Source of the DNA: a virus
Length of the DNA stretch: 37,625 bases
IMG/VR virus record: IMGVR_UViG_3300035698_005070
Coordinates: 1 to 37,625 of that record
Strand: one strand, 5' to 3'
Shown: positions 7,385-14,350 of the stretch, in pieces
How the letters are laid out: every line of letters starts with the position of its first letter
How positions within the stretch are numbered: the first letter of the stretch is position 1
Notes under the pieces: generated by a model
Seen by the model: only the letters and a program-made list of their open reading frames with translations
The model's database searches: none
What the model was told of the DNA's origin: nothing
Position numbers and translations under genes: made by a program

Positions 7385-8346
7385 GAGACCATCTGCTTCG
7401 CTTTTTTGTACACCATTTGTTCGGTGACATCTTTTTGCGCCAATAATAGTTCAGCGGCCCAGTCCTGAAGCTTAGGTAAAACGATACCAATTTGTTTCCG
7501 GTCTTGTTGCAGTTGTGGAAACCATTCCATAAGTCTATTTCCATCTATGAGGGCCGCAATCTGTTTCTTCAGGGCATTAGCTCCACCGGGAATAGTATTC
7601 AATTTAGCTTCGGCTCTTTCGATCTTGGCCTCAAACTCCGCAGGATCGAACATTCCCGGTCCTCTTGATGCTTCGTCGCAATAGGATACAGCTTTCACAA
7701 GATCCCAAGAAGGATCGTGGATCAATTTCCGAAGGGTTTTCACCTTCAGATTATCGAGATTATGTATGTGCATATGTCTCTCCACAGCTTTTAGAATATT
7801 GCTCTTGTCATTTGGTCCTAGATTAGAAAAACGTAGTCTCTTGAAGATTTCTTGAACAATCGGAACCCCGGCGGATTCATGTCCATGATAATTACTATAT
7901 CCTCTCTTGTTGGTTCCTCTCGTCGTGGCCTTTCCAATGTCATGAAACATCACTGCTAAGTTTACAATAGGATCATTATATGGTGAAACCTTGAGACATT
8001 CATGGATGTGTCCAAGAACTTGGGAATCTCCTTCTGGATGATGGAGAGGGTCATGGTCGAATCCTTCCATTGATGTAAACTCAGGAAGAATATTATCTAG
8101 GATTCCCGCTTCTTGTAATTTATATAAGAAGTTTGACAGAGTTCTACCAGACTTGGCGGCTTTATAAAACTCTTGGGCAATACTCTCCTGTGATATCAGA
8201 GCAGGATTCAACAATAATCCCTTGAGTTCTTTTGCAGCACTTAGAGTGTTTGGCTCAATTTCAAAGTCCATCTTCGCTGCAAATCGAAATACCCTAAGCA
8301 CTCTAGTTGCGTCCTCCTTAAAGCGTTTCTTGGCATCCCCAACTGC
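7369..8346 (-). CDS. CCA-adding enzyme / poly(A) polymerase-like, C-terminal part with HD domain
   Basis: After the frame break at 8346-8349 the product continues AVGDAKKRFKEDATRVLRVFRFAAKM, the RNA-binding neck of class II tRNA nucleotidyltransferases. It is followed by an HD phosphohydrolase-like domain (HHPEGDSQVLGHIHECL, MFHDIGKATT, NYHGHESAG). This domain order matches bacterial multifunctional CCA proteins. It ends in TAG. With the preceding part it makes about 498 residues after removing one base. It would repair or add CCA tails, relevant because most tRNAs here lack an encoded CCA. Confidence 0.8.
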   Translation of the reverse strand, partial: AVGDAKKRFKEDATRVLRVFRFAAKMDFEIEPNTLSAAKELKGLLLNPALISQESIAQEFYKAAKSGRTLSNFLYKLQEAGILDNILPEFTSMEGFDHDPLHHPEGDSQVLGHIHECLKVSPYNDPIVNLAVMFHDIGKATTRGTNKRGYSNYHGHESAGVPIVQEIFKRLRFSNLGPNDKSNILKAVERHMHIHNLDNLKVKTLRKLIHDPSWDLVKAVSYCDEASRGPGMFDPAEFEAKIERAEAKLNTIPGGANALKKQIAALIDGNRLMEWFPQLQQDRKQIGIVLPKLQDWAAELLLAQKDVTEQMVYKKAKQMVSQSRP

Positions 8347-8866
8347 CCCGTATGACTTTGTTCTGCAAGTCCTCCAGACCCCCTTGGAAGTCCACAATGC
8401 GCCCTCTATAATCCAGGCCGAAGCTATTGATCGTGATGTCCCGACGCTTAGTGTCCGTTTCAAAACTATCCACCTCTGTTGAGACGTTTGATTGTCTTCC
8501 CATTTGACTTTGGGCATCCTCTCGGAACTTGGCAAGATCATATGTATAGTTATTGAAGAGGATCGTATAGACTGGCTGGGAGTCATTCTTTGAGATGTTC
8601 CTAAGTTCAAAATGTTCCGATAAATCTTCAAATGAAATGTTGGTTGCCATATCAACATCATCAATGTCATTTCCCATTAAGAGGTCTCGGGAAACGCCCC
8701 CAACAATATAGATCTCGCCCTCTGGGTATAGAGAACCAATCTTCTCCATTAATTCGAGGGCAACTCGCAATTCTTCAGAAGATGCAATTGCTTTTTCCCA
8801 TTTTTCGGAAAAGTCATCGACATTATAATTTACATTTTCGACGAAGAAGTTTTTGAATAATTTCAT
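8318..8866 (-). CDS. CCA-adding enzyme-like, N-terminal nucleotidyltransferase part
   Basis: Residues 55-72 (VGGVSRDLLMGNDIDDVD) give the GG and metal-binding DxD signature of the Pol beta superfamily; RRDITINSFG at 141-150 is the next class II motif. Sensible coding ends near 8347; the last residues to TAA 8318 are out of frame because of one extra base in the CCCC run at 8346-8349 (GGGG on the coding strand). The N-terminus MKLFKNFFVE resembles the packaging leaders seen elsewhere. ATGA overlaps the stop of the upstream RlpA-like gene. Confidence 0.82.
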   Translation of the reverse strand: MKLFKNFFVENVNYNVDDFSEKWEKAIASSEELRVALELMEKIGSLYPEGEIYIVGGVSRDLLMGNDIDDVDMATNISFEDLSEHFELRNISKNDSQPVYTILFNNYTYDLAKFREDAQSQMGRQSNVSTEVDSFETDTKRRDITINSFGLDYRGRIVDFQGGLEDLQNKVIRGSWGCQETL

Positions 8867-9258
8867 TGTGGTTTATATAGTATAGTATAATTTAATCTCA
8901 CGACCCCATCTTCCACGAAGTCCAACTTTCTTGCCATACCCTTTGAGAGGTCAAACTCTCGCCCTTTGATATATGGGCCTCGATCTTTCACGATTCCTAC
9001 GTGTTCTTTTCCATTTTTCGAATTAGTAAACTTGACTTTAGTTCCAAATGGAAGATGTTTATGGGCAATAATATTTGTGTCATTTCCAAATTTAGCCCCA
9101 CTTGCGGTCACGGTTCCTCCATTACTTCGAACAGAATACCAAGATACTTTTGCTTGTTGGACCTTTACAATTTTTGGCTTTTGAACGTCCTGTCGTTCTT
9201 CAAATTTTCCATTAGAAAAGCAGAATATGCCAGCGATAATTAATAGCAGTGTAGTCAT
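8863..9258 (-). CDS. RlpA-like double-psi beta-barrel protein, exported
   Basis: 131 residues: an N-terminal hydrophobic signal-like segment (MTTLLLIIAGIFCFSNG), then KVSWYSVRSNGG, TASGAKF, AHKHLPFGTKVKF and VKDRGPY, the consecutive blocks of RlpA/DPBB proteins. Bacterial RlpA is a lytic transglycosylase acting on denuded peptidoglycan, so a periplasmic cell-wall role is likely. A late promoter (CTAAATA) lies 6 bases upstream of the ATG. It overlaps the CCA-enzyme start by 4 bases. Confidence 0.8.
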   Translation of the reverse strand: MTTLLLIIAGIFCFSNGKFEERQDVQKPKIVKVQQAKVSWYSVRSNGGTVTASGAKFGNDTNIIAHKHLPFGTKVKFTNSKNGKEHVGIVKDRGPYIKGREFDLSKGMARKLDFVEDGVVRLNYTILYKPQ

Positions 9259-9264
9259 AGATTT

Positions 9265-9286
9265 TATTTAGAAAAAGTGTTAAATA
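9265..9286. promoter_or_regulatory. divergent late promoters
   Basis: TATTTAG (minus-strand CTAAATA, toward 9258) and TTAAATATTATT on the plus strand at 9280 (toward the lysis genes) are back to back. Confidence 0.6.
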
Positions 9287-9306
9287 TTATTACACAATCC
9301 AAGAAA

Positions 9307-9645
9307 ATGGAAAAACAAATAATGGAAAATAGAGAGACCCCCAATACGAGATGGGTTATAAGAATAGGGACATTTACCATGTCAGTTGCAATCATGGTTT
9401 CTTCTTGGTTTTTAAACCAAGCCTGGGGCCGAATTGGCACTATTGAAACTTCTGTACATGAATTACAATTAACTGCGGCCTCTACTTCCGGTAATAAGTT
9501 TACGAGTGGGGATTGGGTAAAAAGTAAAACTGTTTTAGATACAGAGAGATTGGCCCTAGATCGTAGACTCATAAGAGTAGAAGAAACAATACCTATTATT
9601 AAAGAATCCTTGGAGGATATTAAAGACATGTTGAGAACACATTAA
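9307..9645 (+). CDS. single-span membrane protein with periplasmic coiled coil, lysis region
   Basis: Start set at MEKQIMENRE, after late promoter 9280-9286. 112 residues: short cytoplasmic N-terminus, one membrane segment (TFTMSVAIMVSSWFL, about 22-38), then a helical charged tail (RRLIRVEETIPIIKESLEDI). This type II topology next to lysis genes fits an i-spanin-like or holin-accessory protein; assignment uncertain. It ends TAA one base before the next ATG. Confidence 0.65.
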   Translation: MEKQIMENRETPNTRWVIRIGTFTMSVAIMVSSWFLNQAWGRIGTIETSVHELQLTAASTSGNKFTSGDWVKSKTVLDTERLALDRRLIRVEETIPIIKESLEDIKDMLRTH

Positions 9646-9646
9646 A

Positions 9647-10336
9647 ATGAACACATTAAAAATATTGATTGTATGTTTGGGGCTTGTAAGTTGTGCCACG
9701 GATGTAACTCCGTCTTTTACAGCGTTACCCCAACCCCCAAAAATTGAAACGGTTGTTCCAAATGTTTTAAAGGTTGATGAAACTGTAGATAAATCAATTG
9801 AGAAATCCAAAGAATTGGAAGCCCAACTGAAGACAAACAAGCAAATAATTTTAGAACAAAAGATCGCTCTTGAAAAAGCGTCCAAAGATGTAGAGAAAAT
9901 AAGAGATAGGATTCTTGCAAATGAGGCAATAACCGAAATCGACGCTCTTAATCTTTTGGATCAATTGGATAAGATTGGAAAACGAAATCTGTTTCTAGAA
10001 ACACAAAACGAGATCTTAGAGAAAACTAGAGAAGAACAAGCGGTCCTATTGGACGACGCTAAAACTGAACTGGACACTACCTTAATACGAATCATCCAAA
10101 AGGAAGAAGAGGCAATGGCTCTGAGAACTCAAAATGAATATTTGAGAACAGTCGCAGAGAAAAAAAGCACAGAAGTCACAGACTTACAAAAACAATTAAC
10201 TAAGTCTAAGGAGAAAGCAGCGACAGCGGGAGTATATCGAAATTGGATCATTGGGCTCGTATCATTATTTGTATTGTGGACAATTATAAAAAATATATTG
10301 ATGATGTACAACCCCTTAGCTAGTTTTAGAGTATGA
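9647..10336 (+). CDS. candidate unimolecular spanin: lipoprotein with C-terminal membrane segment
   Basis: 229 residues. The N-terminus has a lipoprotein signal with lipobox LVSC (Cys16). Residues about 40-185 are a long coiled coil (repeated EKSKELEAQL-type heptads). The C-terminus has one membrane segment (WIIGLVSLFVLWTII) before a short tail. Outer-membrane lipid anchor plus coiled coil plus inner-membrane span is the plan of T1-type u-spanins, though this is longer than T1 gp11. It overlaps the holin-like gene by 4 bases (ATGA). Role in outer-membrane disruption is inferred from architecture and neighbours. Confidence 0.65.
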   Translation: MNTLKILIVCLGLVSCATDVTPSFTALPQPPKIETVVPNVLKVDETVDKSIEKSKELEAQLKTNKQIILEQKIALEKASKDVEKIRDRILANEAITEIDALNLLDQLDKIGKRNLFLETQNEILEKTREEQAVLLDDAKTELDTTLIRIIQKEEEAMALRTQNEYLRTVAEKKSTEVTDLQKQLTKSKEKAATAGVYRNWIIGLVSLFVLWTIIKNILMMYNPLASFRV

Positions 10337-10599
10337 AAAAAAATTCATTAGATAAGCAGACCTTTATGTCTGGAGTGCGGCAAAAATGGTTTGCCATTTT
10401 GCTCGCATATAGTTTTATAATTCTCGGAGCTAACATTGTCTATGACGTAGATCCTATACCATTTATGAATTTCGCCTTGGTCGGTGGATCAGTTTTTATT
10501 GTAGGGTCTTCCATAGATTCAGCTTTAAAAATCAAAGCGGAAGACAATAAGCAAAATAATAATCCCCCAGCGGAAGATCCCATAGATCCCGATAGTTAA
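10333..10599 (+). CDS. holin-like small membrane protein
   Basis: 88 residues with two hydrophobic segments (FAILLAYSFIILGANIV and FMNFALVGGSVFIVGSS), a basic N-terminus and a highly charged, Asn/Pro-rich C-terminus. Size, topology and position between the spanin candidate and the hydrolase fit a class II holin. Translationally coupled to the upstream gene through ATGA. Confidence 0.65.
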   Translation: MKKNSLDKQTFMSGVRQKWFAILLAYSFIILGANIVYDVDPIPFMNFALVGGSVFIVGSSIDSALKIKAEDNKQNNNPPAEDPIDPDS

Positions 10600-10602
10600 A
10601 TA
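10596..10602 (+). promoter_or_regulatory. late promoter before endolysin
   Basis: TTAAATAGAAGTAT, overlapping the previous stop codon, 7 bases before ATG 10610. Confidence 0.5.
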
Positions 10603-10609
10603 GAAGTAT

Positions 10610-11146
10610 ATGAAAGACGAAACAGTGAAATATTTACAGCGGGCGATTGAAGTTTACGATGATGGAGATATTGGACCGATCACAAGAAAGGCATTATTTA
10701 ATAAACTATTAAAGATTGCCAAGAACGAACTGGGAGTTTCCGAAATCGGACACACCAATTCTGGCAAAAGAGTCGAGGAATATCAAGCATCCACATCGTA
10801 TGATAATACAAACTGGCCATGGTGTGCAGCCTTCATTTGTTTTATCTTCAAGGAAGCAAAAATTTTTACAGAAGACGATAGACCAAAAACACCCGCAGCA
10901 TATGGATTTGAAGGATGGGCCGATAGTCTTGGTATAAGAGTTATTAGAAATCCCGACACTATTCGAAAAGGAGATATTGTCATATACAGCTTTAGCCATA
11001 TTGGTATTGCTTCTTCTAAGTCTAGATCGAATAATGCCTTCAAAGCAATCGAAGGTAATACGAATCGTTCTGGTAGTAGAGAAGGGGGAAGTGTTCTTGA
11101 GAAGACAAGGCGGGAATCCGTTGTGCGATCTGTTGTTCGTTTTTGA
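10610..11146 (+). CDS. endolysin, CHAP/NlpC-like cysteine peptidase
   Basis: 178 residues. Residues about 6-32 (YLQRAIEVYDDGDIGPITRK) look like a shortened peptidoglycan-binding repeat. The catalytic part follows: WPWCAAF (Cys72), GDIVIYSFSHIGIA (His130) and AIEGN (148-150), the Cys-His-polar order of CHAP-type amidase/endopeptidases. No signal peptide, so release would depend on the holin. It is the last gene of the lysis set. Its TGA touches the discriminator base of the convergent tRNA-Cys. Confidence 0.8.
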   Translation: MKDETVKYLQRAIEVYDDGDIGPITRKALFNKLLKIAKNELGVSEIGHTNSGKRVEEYQASTSYDNTNWPWCAAFICFIFKEAKIFTEDDRPKTPAAYGFEGWADSLGIRVIRNPDTIRKGDIVIYSFSHIGIASSKSRSNNAFKAIEGNTNRSGSREGGSVLEKTRRESVVRSVVRF

Positions 11147-11216
11147 GCTGTGTGACGGGATCGAACCGCCGAAAAGAGATTTGCAGTCCCTTGCATTACC
11201 ATTCTGCCAACACAGC
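11146..11216 (-). tRNA. tRNA-Cys (GCA)
   Basis: Acceptor GCTGTGT/ACACAGC, anticodon loop CTGCAAA, discriminator U as expected for Cys. No encoded CCA. Its anticodon arm is the same as that of the suppressor tRNA at 17574 except for two anticodon bases. Confidence 0.9.
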
Positions 11217-11262
11217 ATTTGGAATTAAAAAGCGTGTTATTACACCAAAGACTCTAAGGGTC

Positions 11263-11391
11263 TTAATACACATCCAGTTCTTTTTCAGTGTCACTATAGA
11301 ACTGTTACATCAACTGGGCCAAGACGACCAAATTTTTCTTTGGCTTCGTATCGTTCTTTCTAGGCTTTAATGGTTTATGGGGCTTGTTCAT
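11263..11391 (-). pseudogene. small broken reading frame between tRNAs
   Basis: Three frame segments read like one 42-residue basic protein: MNKPHKPLKPR, then KERYEAKEKFGRLGPVDVTV in the next frame, then YSDTEKELDVY-stop in the first frame again. Joining them needs one added A in the AAA near 11355 and one removed base near 11300. There is no Shine-Dalgarno; it starts immediately after tRNA-Val. Could be a real small gene with two sequence errors, or a decayed one. Confidence 0.4.
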
Positions 11392-11394
11392 ATG

Positions 11395-11465
11395 TAGAAG
11401 ATGAGGGATTCGAACCCCCGAGAATAGGGTGTAGACCTATCATGTTACCGTTACATCAATCTTCC
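11395..11465 (-). tRNA. tRNA-Val (TAC), C33 variant
   Basis: Acceptor GGAAGAT/ATCTTCT, D stem ATGT/ACAT, anticodon stem ATAGG/CCTAT with loop TCTACAC. Anticodon TAC, but position 33 is C instead of the nearly invariant U. T loop TTCGAAT is normal. Confidence 0.75.
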
Positions 11466-11471
11466 TTGTGG

Positions 11472-11560
11472 CGGAAGTAGTAGGATTCGAACCCACGGGA
11501 AGCGTCAACCTCCTTCCGATTTCAAATCGGACGCCTTAAACCGGACTCAGCCATACTTCC
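11472..11560 (-). tRNA. tRNA-Ser (TGA)
   Basis: Acceptor GGAAGTA/TACTTCC, anticodon loop TTTGAAA, long variable arm, G discriminator; CCA is encoded at 11469-11471. Confidence 0.9.
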
Positions 11561-11566
11561 TATTAT

Positions 11567-11920
11567 TCATTTAGCTTCTTTTAACATCTGTCTGAGCCAT
11601 GGTTTCACATGGACCCCTCTCATATCTAAAATCTCTATATACCTTATGAGGAAAGGTTTGTAATTGCTATAAGCATCGATTTCTTCATACAAACATCCAA
11701 AGGCTGGTCTCTCTTCCGTATATTCTATTTCCGCATCAATCTCCTTTCGCATTTCTTGACAGTCATTACAGGTTTTGAAAGTTGCCCATCTACCATCCCA
11801 TAGTCCTGTGAAAACGTGATACACTTCTCTATAGAGAATTGTTCCTCCGCATTCACAACATTTATGGGGTTTCCTTGAAAGTCTCGTTTCGCTTCTACTT
11901 ACATCAGGCCAGTTATCCAT
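11567..11920 (-). CDS. small zinc-ribbon-like protein
   Basis: 117 residues with KCCECGGTI and KTCNDCQEM (two CxxC pairs separated by about 30 residues, GLWDGRWATF between), a treble-clef/zinc-ribbon pattern seen in small phage proteins of unknown role. The C-terminus is helical and charged. Behind an AT-rich promoter (TATAAT at 11930-11935), with ATG only about 10 bases from the -10 box. Confidence 0.75.
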   Translation of the reverse strand: MDNWPDVSRSETRLSRKPHKCCECGGTILYREVYHVFTGLWDGRWATFKTCNDCQEMRKEIDAEIEYTEERPAFGCLYEEIDAYSNYKPFLIRYIEILDMRGVHVKPWLRQMLKEAK

Positions 11921-11929
11921 TGTTCGTAT

Positions 11930-11957
11930 ATTATATTTCGGTTTTAATCAATTGATT
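11930..11957 (-). promoter_or_regulatory. sigma70-type promoter, AT-rich variant
   Basis: On the minus strand, AATCAA, 16 bases (containing GATTAAAACCGAAA), TATAAT. A near-identical block (ATTAAAACTGAAATATAAT) precedes tRNA-Lys at 15962. The -35 element is weak. Confidence 0.5.
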
Positions 11958-11962
11958 TTCTG

Positions 11963-12034
11963 TAGAGGGAGAGGTATTCGAAACCTCTCCTGAAGATTCA
12001 AAATCTTCCGTGCTAGCCATTACACTACCCCTCA
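11963..12034 (-). tRNA. tRNA-Gln (TTG)
   Basis: Anticodon stem GAAGA/TCTTC with loop TTTTGAA, T stem GAGGT/ACCTC, acceptor TGAGGGG opposite TCCCTCT with an unpaired 1:72 end, as tolerated for Gln. No CCA encoded. Confidence 0.85.
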
Positions 12035-12041
12035 ATTAAAG

Positions 12042-12113
12042 TTGGACTAGACAGGATCGAACTGTCGTAGGAGGAATCACAGTCCTCGGCTTTACCACTA
12101 AGCTATAGTCCAC
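12042..12113 (-). tRNA. tRNA-His (GTG)
   Basis: Acceptor TGGACTA/TAGTCCA, anticodon loop CTGTGAT. A G at the -1 position is present, but the opposing discriminator is A, not the usual C. Confidence 0.85.
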
Positions 12114-12116
12114 ATT

Positions 12117-12431
12117 TCATAAAGTATATATATTTATTTTCGGTCCCTCTGCCCCACACTCACAAGTCAATCTATAACAATATTCCAACCATGAAGAACT
12201 ATCATCATACAGTTTCATAACGGTCATTAGTCCTCCTTTACAAAATGGACATTTACGTTCCATCTTTTTAAACTTTCTTTTACGATACTCGTCTTCAAGC
12301 TTTTGTAGGGAACCCCCTACCCCACCCCGTCTAAGATGTTTAATAGCATTTTTTATACGGAGAGTCGTCATTTCGATAATTGGAATGAATGTCCCATCCT
12401 TACATTTCCACATTGTTGCGTAATCATACAT
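12117..12431 (-). CDS. small protein with C-terminal zinc ribbon
   Basis: 104 residues from MYDYATMWK; a longer frame upstream is excluded because it runs through tRNA-Asp. A basic helix (KLEDEYRKRKFKKM) precedes CPFCKGG and, 29 residues later, CECGAEG, two pairs of a zinc ribbon. Function unknown. Ends TGA four bases after tRNA-His's 5' end on the same strand, so it lies directly upstream of that tRNA. Confidence 0.65.
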   Translation of the reverse strand: MYDYATMWKCKDGTFIPIIEMTTLRIKNAIKHLRRGGVGGSLQKLEDEYRKRKFKKMERKCPFCKGGLMTVMKLYDDSSSWLEYCYRLTCECGAEGPKINIYTL

Positions 12432-12439
12432 AATAAATG

Positions 12440-12511
12440 CGGAACGTAGGAGAATTGAACTCCTGTAGCCCGCTCGACAGGCGGGTGTAATGACCATTAT
12501 ACTAACGTTCC
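12440..12511 (-). tRNA. tRNA-Asp (GTC)
   Basis: Acceptor GGAACGT/ACGTTCC, anticodon stem CCCGC/GCGGG with loop CTGTCGA, G discriminator (Asp identity). Confidence 0.9.
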
Positions 12512-12515
12512 TTTG

Positions 12516-12588
12516 TGGAAGTGACAGAACTCGAATCTGCAACTTTTTGCTTGCAAAGCAAATGCTCTACCAATTGAGCTACACCCCC
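12516..12588 (-). tRNA. tRNA-Ala (TGC)
   Basis: Acceptor GGGGGTG/CACTTCC includes the G3:U70 wobble pair that defines Ala; anticodon loop TTTGCAA. Confidence 0.9.
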
Positions 12589-12591
12589 TTA

Positions 12592-12777
12592 TTATTCCCT
12601 ATCTATTAAAATTAGTTCCATTGTTACTTTTCGTTTCGAATGAAGCTTCCAAATATTATAGTATTGAGATGCGTCTCTGTTAGACGCTATTTCCGATATA
12701 CGACAAGGTTTTGATTTTCTTAAAATTTCTCCCGTCTTAGTATCACTATATACCCACTGTGCCAATTTATTTTTCAT
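12592..12777 (-). CDS. small basic protein of unknown function
   Basis: 61 residues (MKNKLAQWVYSDTKTGEILR...), basic, no motif recognised. A late-type box (ATAAATA at 12784-12790) lies 6 bases upstream of ATG. Stop is TAATAA, three bases before tRNA-Ala. Confidence 0.65.
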   Translation of the reverse strand: MKNKLAQWVYSDTKTGEILRKSKPCRISEIASNRDASQYYNIWKLHSKRKVTMELILIDRE

Positions 12778-12791
12778 AATCTTTATTTATG

Positions 12792-12873
12792 TGAGGATGG
12801 AGGGACTCGAACCCCCACTCCTTACGGAACCAGATCCTAAATCTGGCGTGGCTACCAATTACACCACATCCCC
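12792..12873 (-). tRNA. tRNA-Leu (TAG)
   Basis: Anticodon stem CCAGA/TCTGG with loop TTTAGGA, variable arm with stem TTCC..GGAG, acceptor GGGGATG/CATCCTC. Its first 15 bases are also the end of the upstream protein gene. Confidence 0.9.
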
Positions 12874-13263
12874 AATTTCATCTAATATTTTTTGATCTAC
12901 AATTAACAAAGTACACTCAAAACAATCGCCCTCCAGAATATCATATACGAACTTTGATCTTCTACAAAGGCGTCTAAATGCTAGTAACTTCACCAGAGAT
13001 TGCAACCCCTCAAAAATTGTGTCACAACGCCAAACACTCACATCAAAGTGATCATTTTTCCACGCTGGATATTTACCATCATGACGACTACTCACTAATG
13101 TTCTATCAAAGTAAACACAATAGGGAATCTTAACTGTCCATTTTATCCCCAAGACCCCATCAGTAGATCGGTATTGATGTTCTTTAACATCCAGATCTAA
13201 ATTGTGTCTCTCTAGAAAATCCGATAAGTTCTCTCTTTTTAATCTTTCAAGGTTGATGATCAT
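12859..13263 (-). CDS. hypothetical protein whose 3' end overlaps tRNA-Leu
   Basis: 134 residues, mixed alpha/beta, with FDVSVWRCDTIFEGLQ and a C-terminal ECTLLIVDQKIL. No family recognised. Its last codons and TAA lie within the 5' acceptor/D region of tRNA-Leu (12859-12873). Start ATG overlaps the stop of the preceding gene. Confidence 0.75.
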   Translation of the reverse strand: MIINLERLKRENLSDFLERHNLDLDVKEHQYRSTDGVLGIKWTVKIPYCVYFDRTLVSSRHDGKYPAWKNDHFDVSVWRCDTIFEGLQSLVKLLAFRRLCRRSKFVYDILEGDCFECTLLIVDQKILDEIGDVV

Positions 13264-13444
13264 AATTTTCCACGATCTCTTTTTTACAACTCTTCAATTG
13301 TTCGATTAACTCAGTTACTTGATCTATTGTGCATACTCTAAATTCATAGCTAAAATCATCTGCATTTATGAGCGTGAAGTAGATTCCCTTTTCTACGACA
13401 TCGCCATCTCGGTCATATCTATCGATTGTAAACATTGTCTTCAT
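13247..13444 (-). CDS. small hypothetical protein
   Basis: 65 residues (MKTMFTIDRYDRDGDVVEKGIYFTL...), predicted as a beta sheet plus helix. Overlaps both neighbours (13-17 bases downstream, ATGA upstream), so it is translationally coupled in a compact minus-strand run. Function unknown. Confidence 0.7.
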   Translation of the reverse strand: MKTMFTIDRYDRDGDVVEKGIYFTLINADDFSYEFRVCTIDQVTELIEQLKSCKKEIVENYDHQP

Positions 13445-13803
13445 ACTAACGTCCAGTTATTGTCCTTATCTCGAATAAAATAATCTTTCATTGCTTGGCA
13501 GCGAAATGTCTGGAAGGGCTCAAATAATACTGCTATCTGCGTTATGGTGCCATCATGGTTGCCGTAAAATACCACAGCAATATTCCCGTCGATCATTTCA
13601 AATGTATACTCCATTAACCCCTCTAAGCTTCGAATTTGTGGTATAAACCTTTTTAAGAAGTTGGGATAATTCTTAAAAAGAATCTCAAATTCTTCTAATC
13701 TTGATGCAACATATTCATACTTGTCTTTGTCTAAAGGAGTCACTAATTGTGAAGTGTAATCCAAAATACATTTCCATTTTTCTACTAATGTTTCTTCTTT
13801 CAT
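13441..13803 (-). CDS. protein with gp23-propeptide-like N-terminus
   Basis: 120 residues. Residues 7-20, VEKWKCILDYTSQL, match the N-terminal propeptide of the major capsid protein in this window (VNKWKGILDYTSKD) nearly residue for residue; similarity continues weakly to about residue 37. The rest (GLMEYTFEMIDGNIAVVFYGNHDGT...) is unrelated to capsid and not recognised. The gp23 propeptide interacts with the scaffold, so this protein may use the same signal to enter the prohead (inference). No late promoter is visible before it. Confidence 0.75.
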   Translation of the reverse strand: MKEETLVEKWKCILDYTSQLVTPLDKDKYEYVASRLEEFEILFKNYPNFLKRFIPQIRSLEGLMEYTFEMIDGNIAVVFYGNHDGTITQIAVLFEPFQTFRCQAMKDYFIRDKDNNWTLV

Positions 13804-13867
13804 AATGTTGTGTTCTCAACTGGTTAGATCTCCTGATAACAATACCATTGAAGTCCTATCATTGTAT

Positions 13868-14182
13868 CTATTGTATCTTCTCTTGCTCATAAAGCACCTC
13901 TACACACCTCCACATGTTAATATCCCACCATTTGTTATAGTATTTTTCAACACGTTCTATCTTTAGTATTTGAGCGTCATCGCTTAGATATTCCGCAGGT
14001 GTTATCGCTTTCTGACTGGTCCGTCCCAGACTCATCTCTATGAAATCACCATCTATTTCAAATACATCAGATTTGAAACTATACGTTCCACAACCCCCAC
14101 TAATATTTTGTGTTCTTTCAACATGTTTAATGTTTGAATGGTCCCCTTTACATATTTCTAAAATTTCTTCTCTTGTCTTCAT
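13868..14182 (-). CDS. hypothetical protein
   Basis: 104 residues with an N-terminal helix (MKTREEILEICKG) and a Trp-rich end (YYNKWWDINMWRCVEVLY). No recognised family. Ends in TAG, one of few amber stops in the window. Leader is AT-rich (AACATAACATT before ATG) without Shine-Dalgarno. Confidence 0.7.
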   Translation of the reverse strand: MKTREEILEICKGDHSNIKHVERTQNISGGCGTYSFKSDVFEIDGDFIEMSLGRTSQKAITPAEYLSDDAQILKIERVEKYYNKWWDINMWRCVEVLYEQEKIQ

Positions 14183-14198
14183 AATGTTATGTTGAAGG

Positions 14199-14272
14199 AG
14201 CCGTGAGAGGGGATCGAACCCCCAACCCTCTGATTACAAATCAGACGCTCTACCAATTATAGCTATCACGGC
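14199..14272 (-). tRNA. tRNA-Thr (TGT)
   Basis: Acceptor GCCGTGA/TCACGGC, anticodon loop TTTGTAA with stem TCTGA/TCAGA, T loop TTCGATC. Discriminator U. Confidence 0.9.
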
Positions 14273-14278
14273 AAATGG

Positions 14279-14350
14279 TACGGGTAGTCAGAATCGAACT
14301 GACATCTCAAGTTTGGAAGACTCAAGTATTAACCATTATACGATACCCGC
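14279..14350 (-). tRNA. tRNA-Gly (TCC)
   Basis: Acceptor GCGGGTA/TACCCGT, anticodon loop CTTCCAA flanked by a stem with two G:U pairs; CCA encoded at 14276-14278. Confidence 0.88.

Noticed and set aside
12432-12542. Upstream extension of gene 12117-12431
   Set aside because: It would read through the whole of tRNA-Asp; the Met at 12431 gives the compact arrangement expected.
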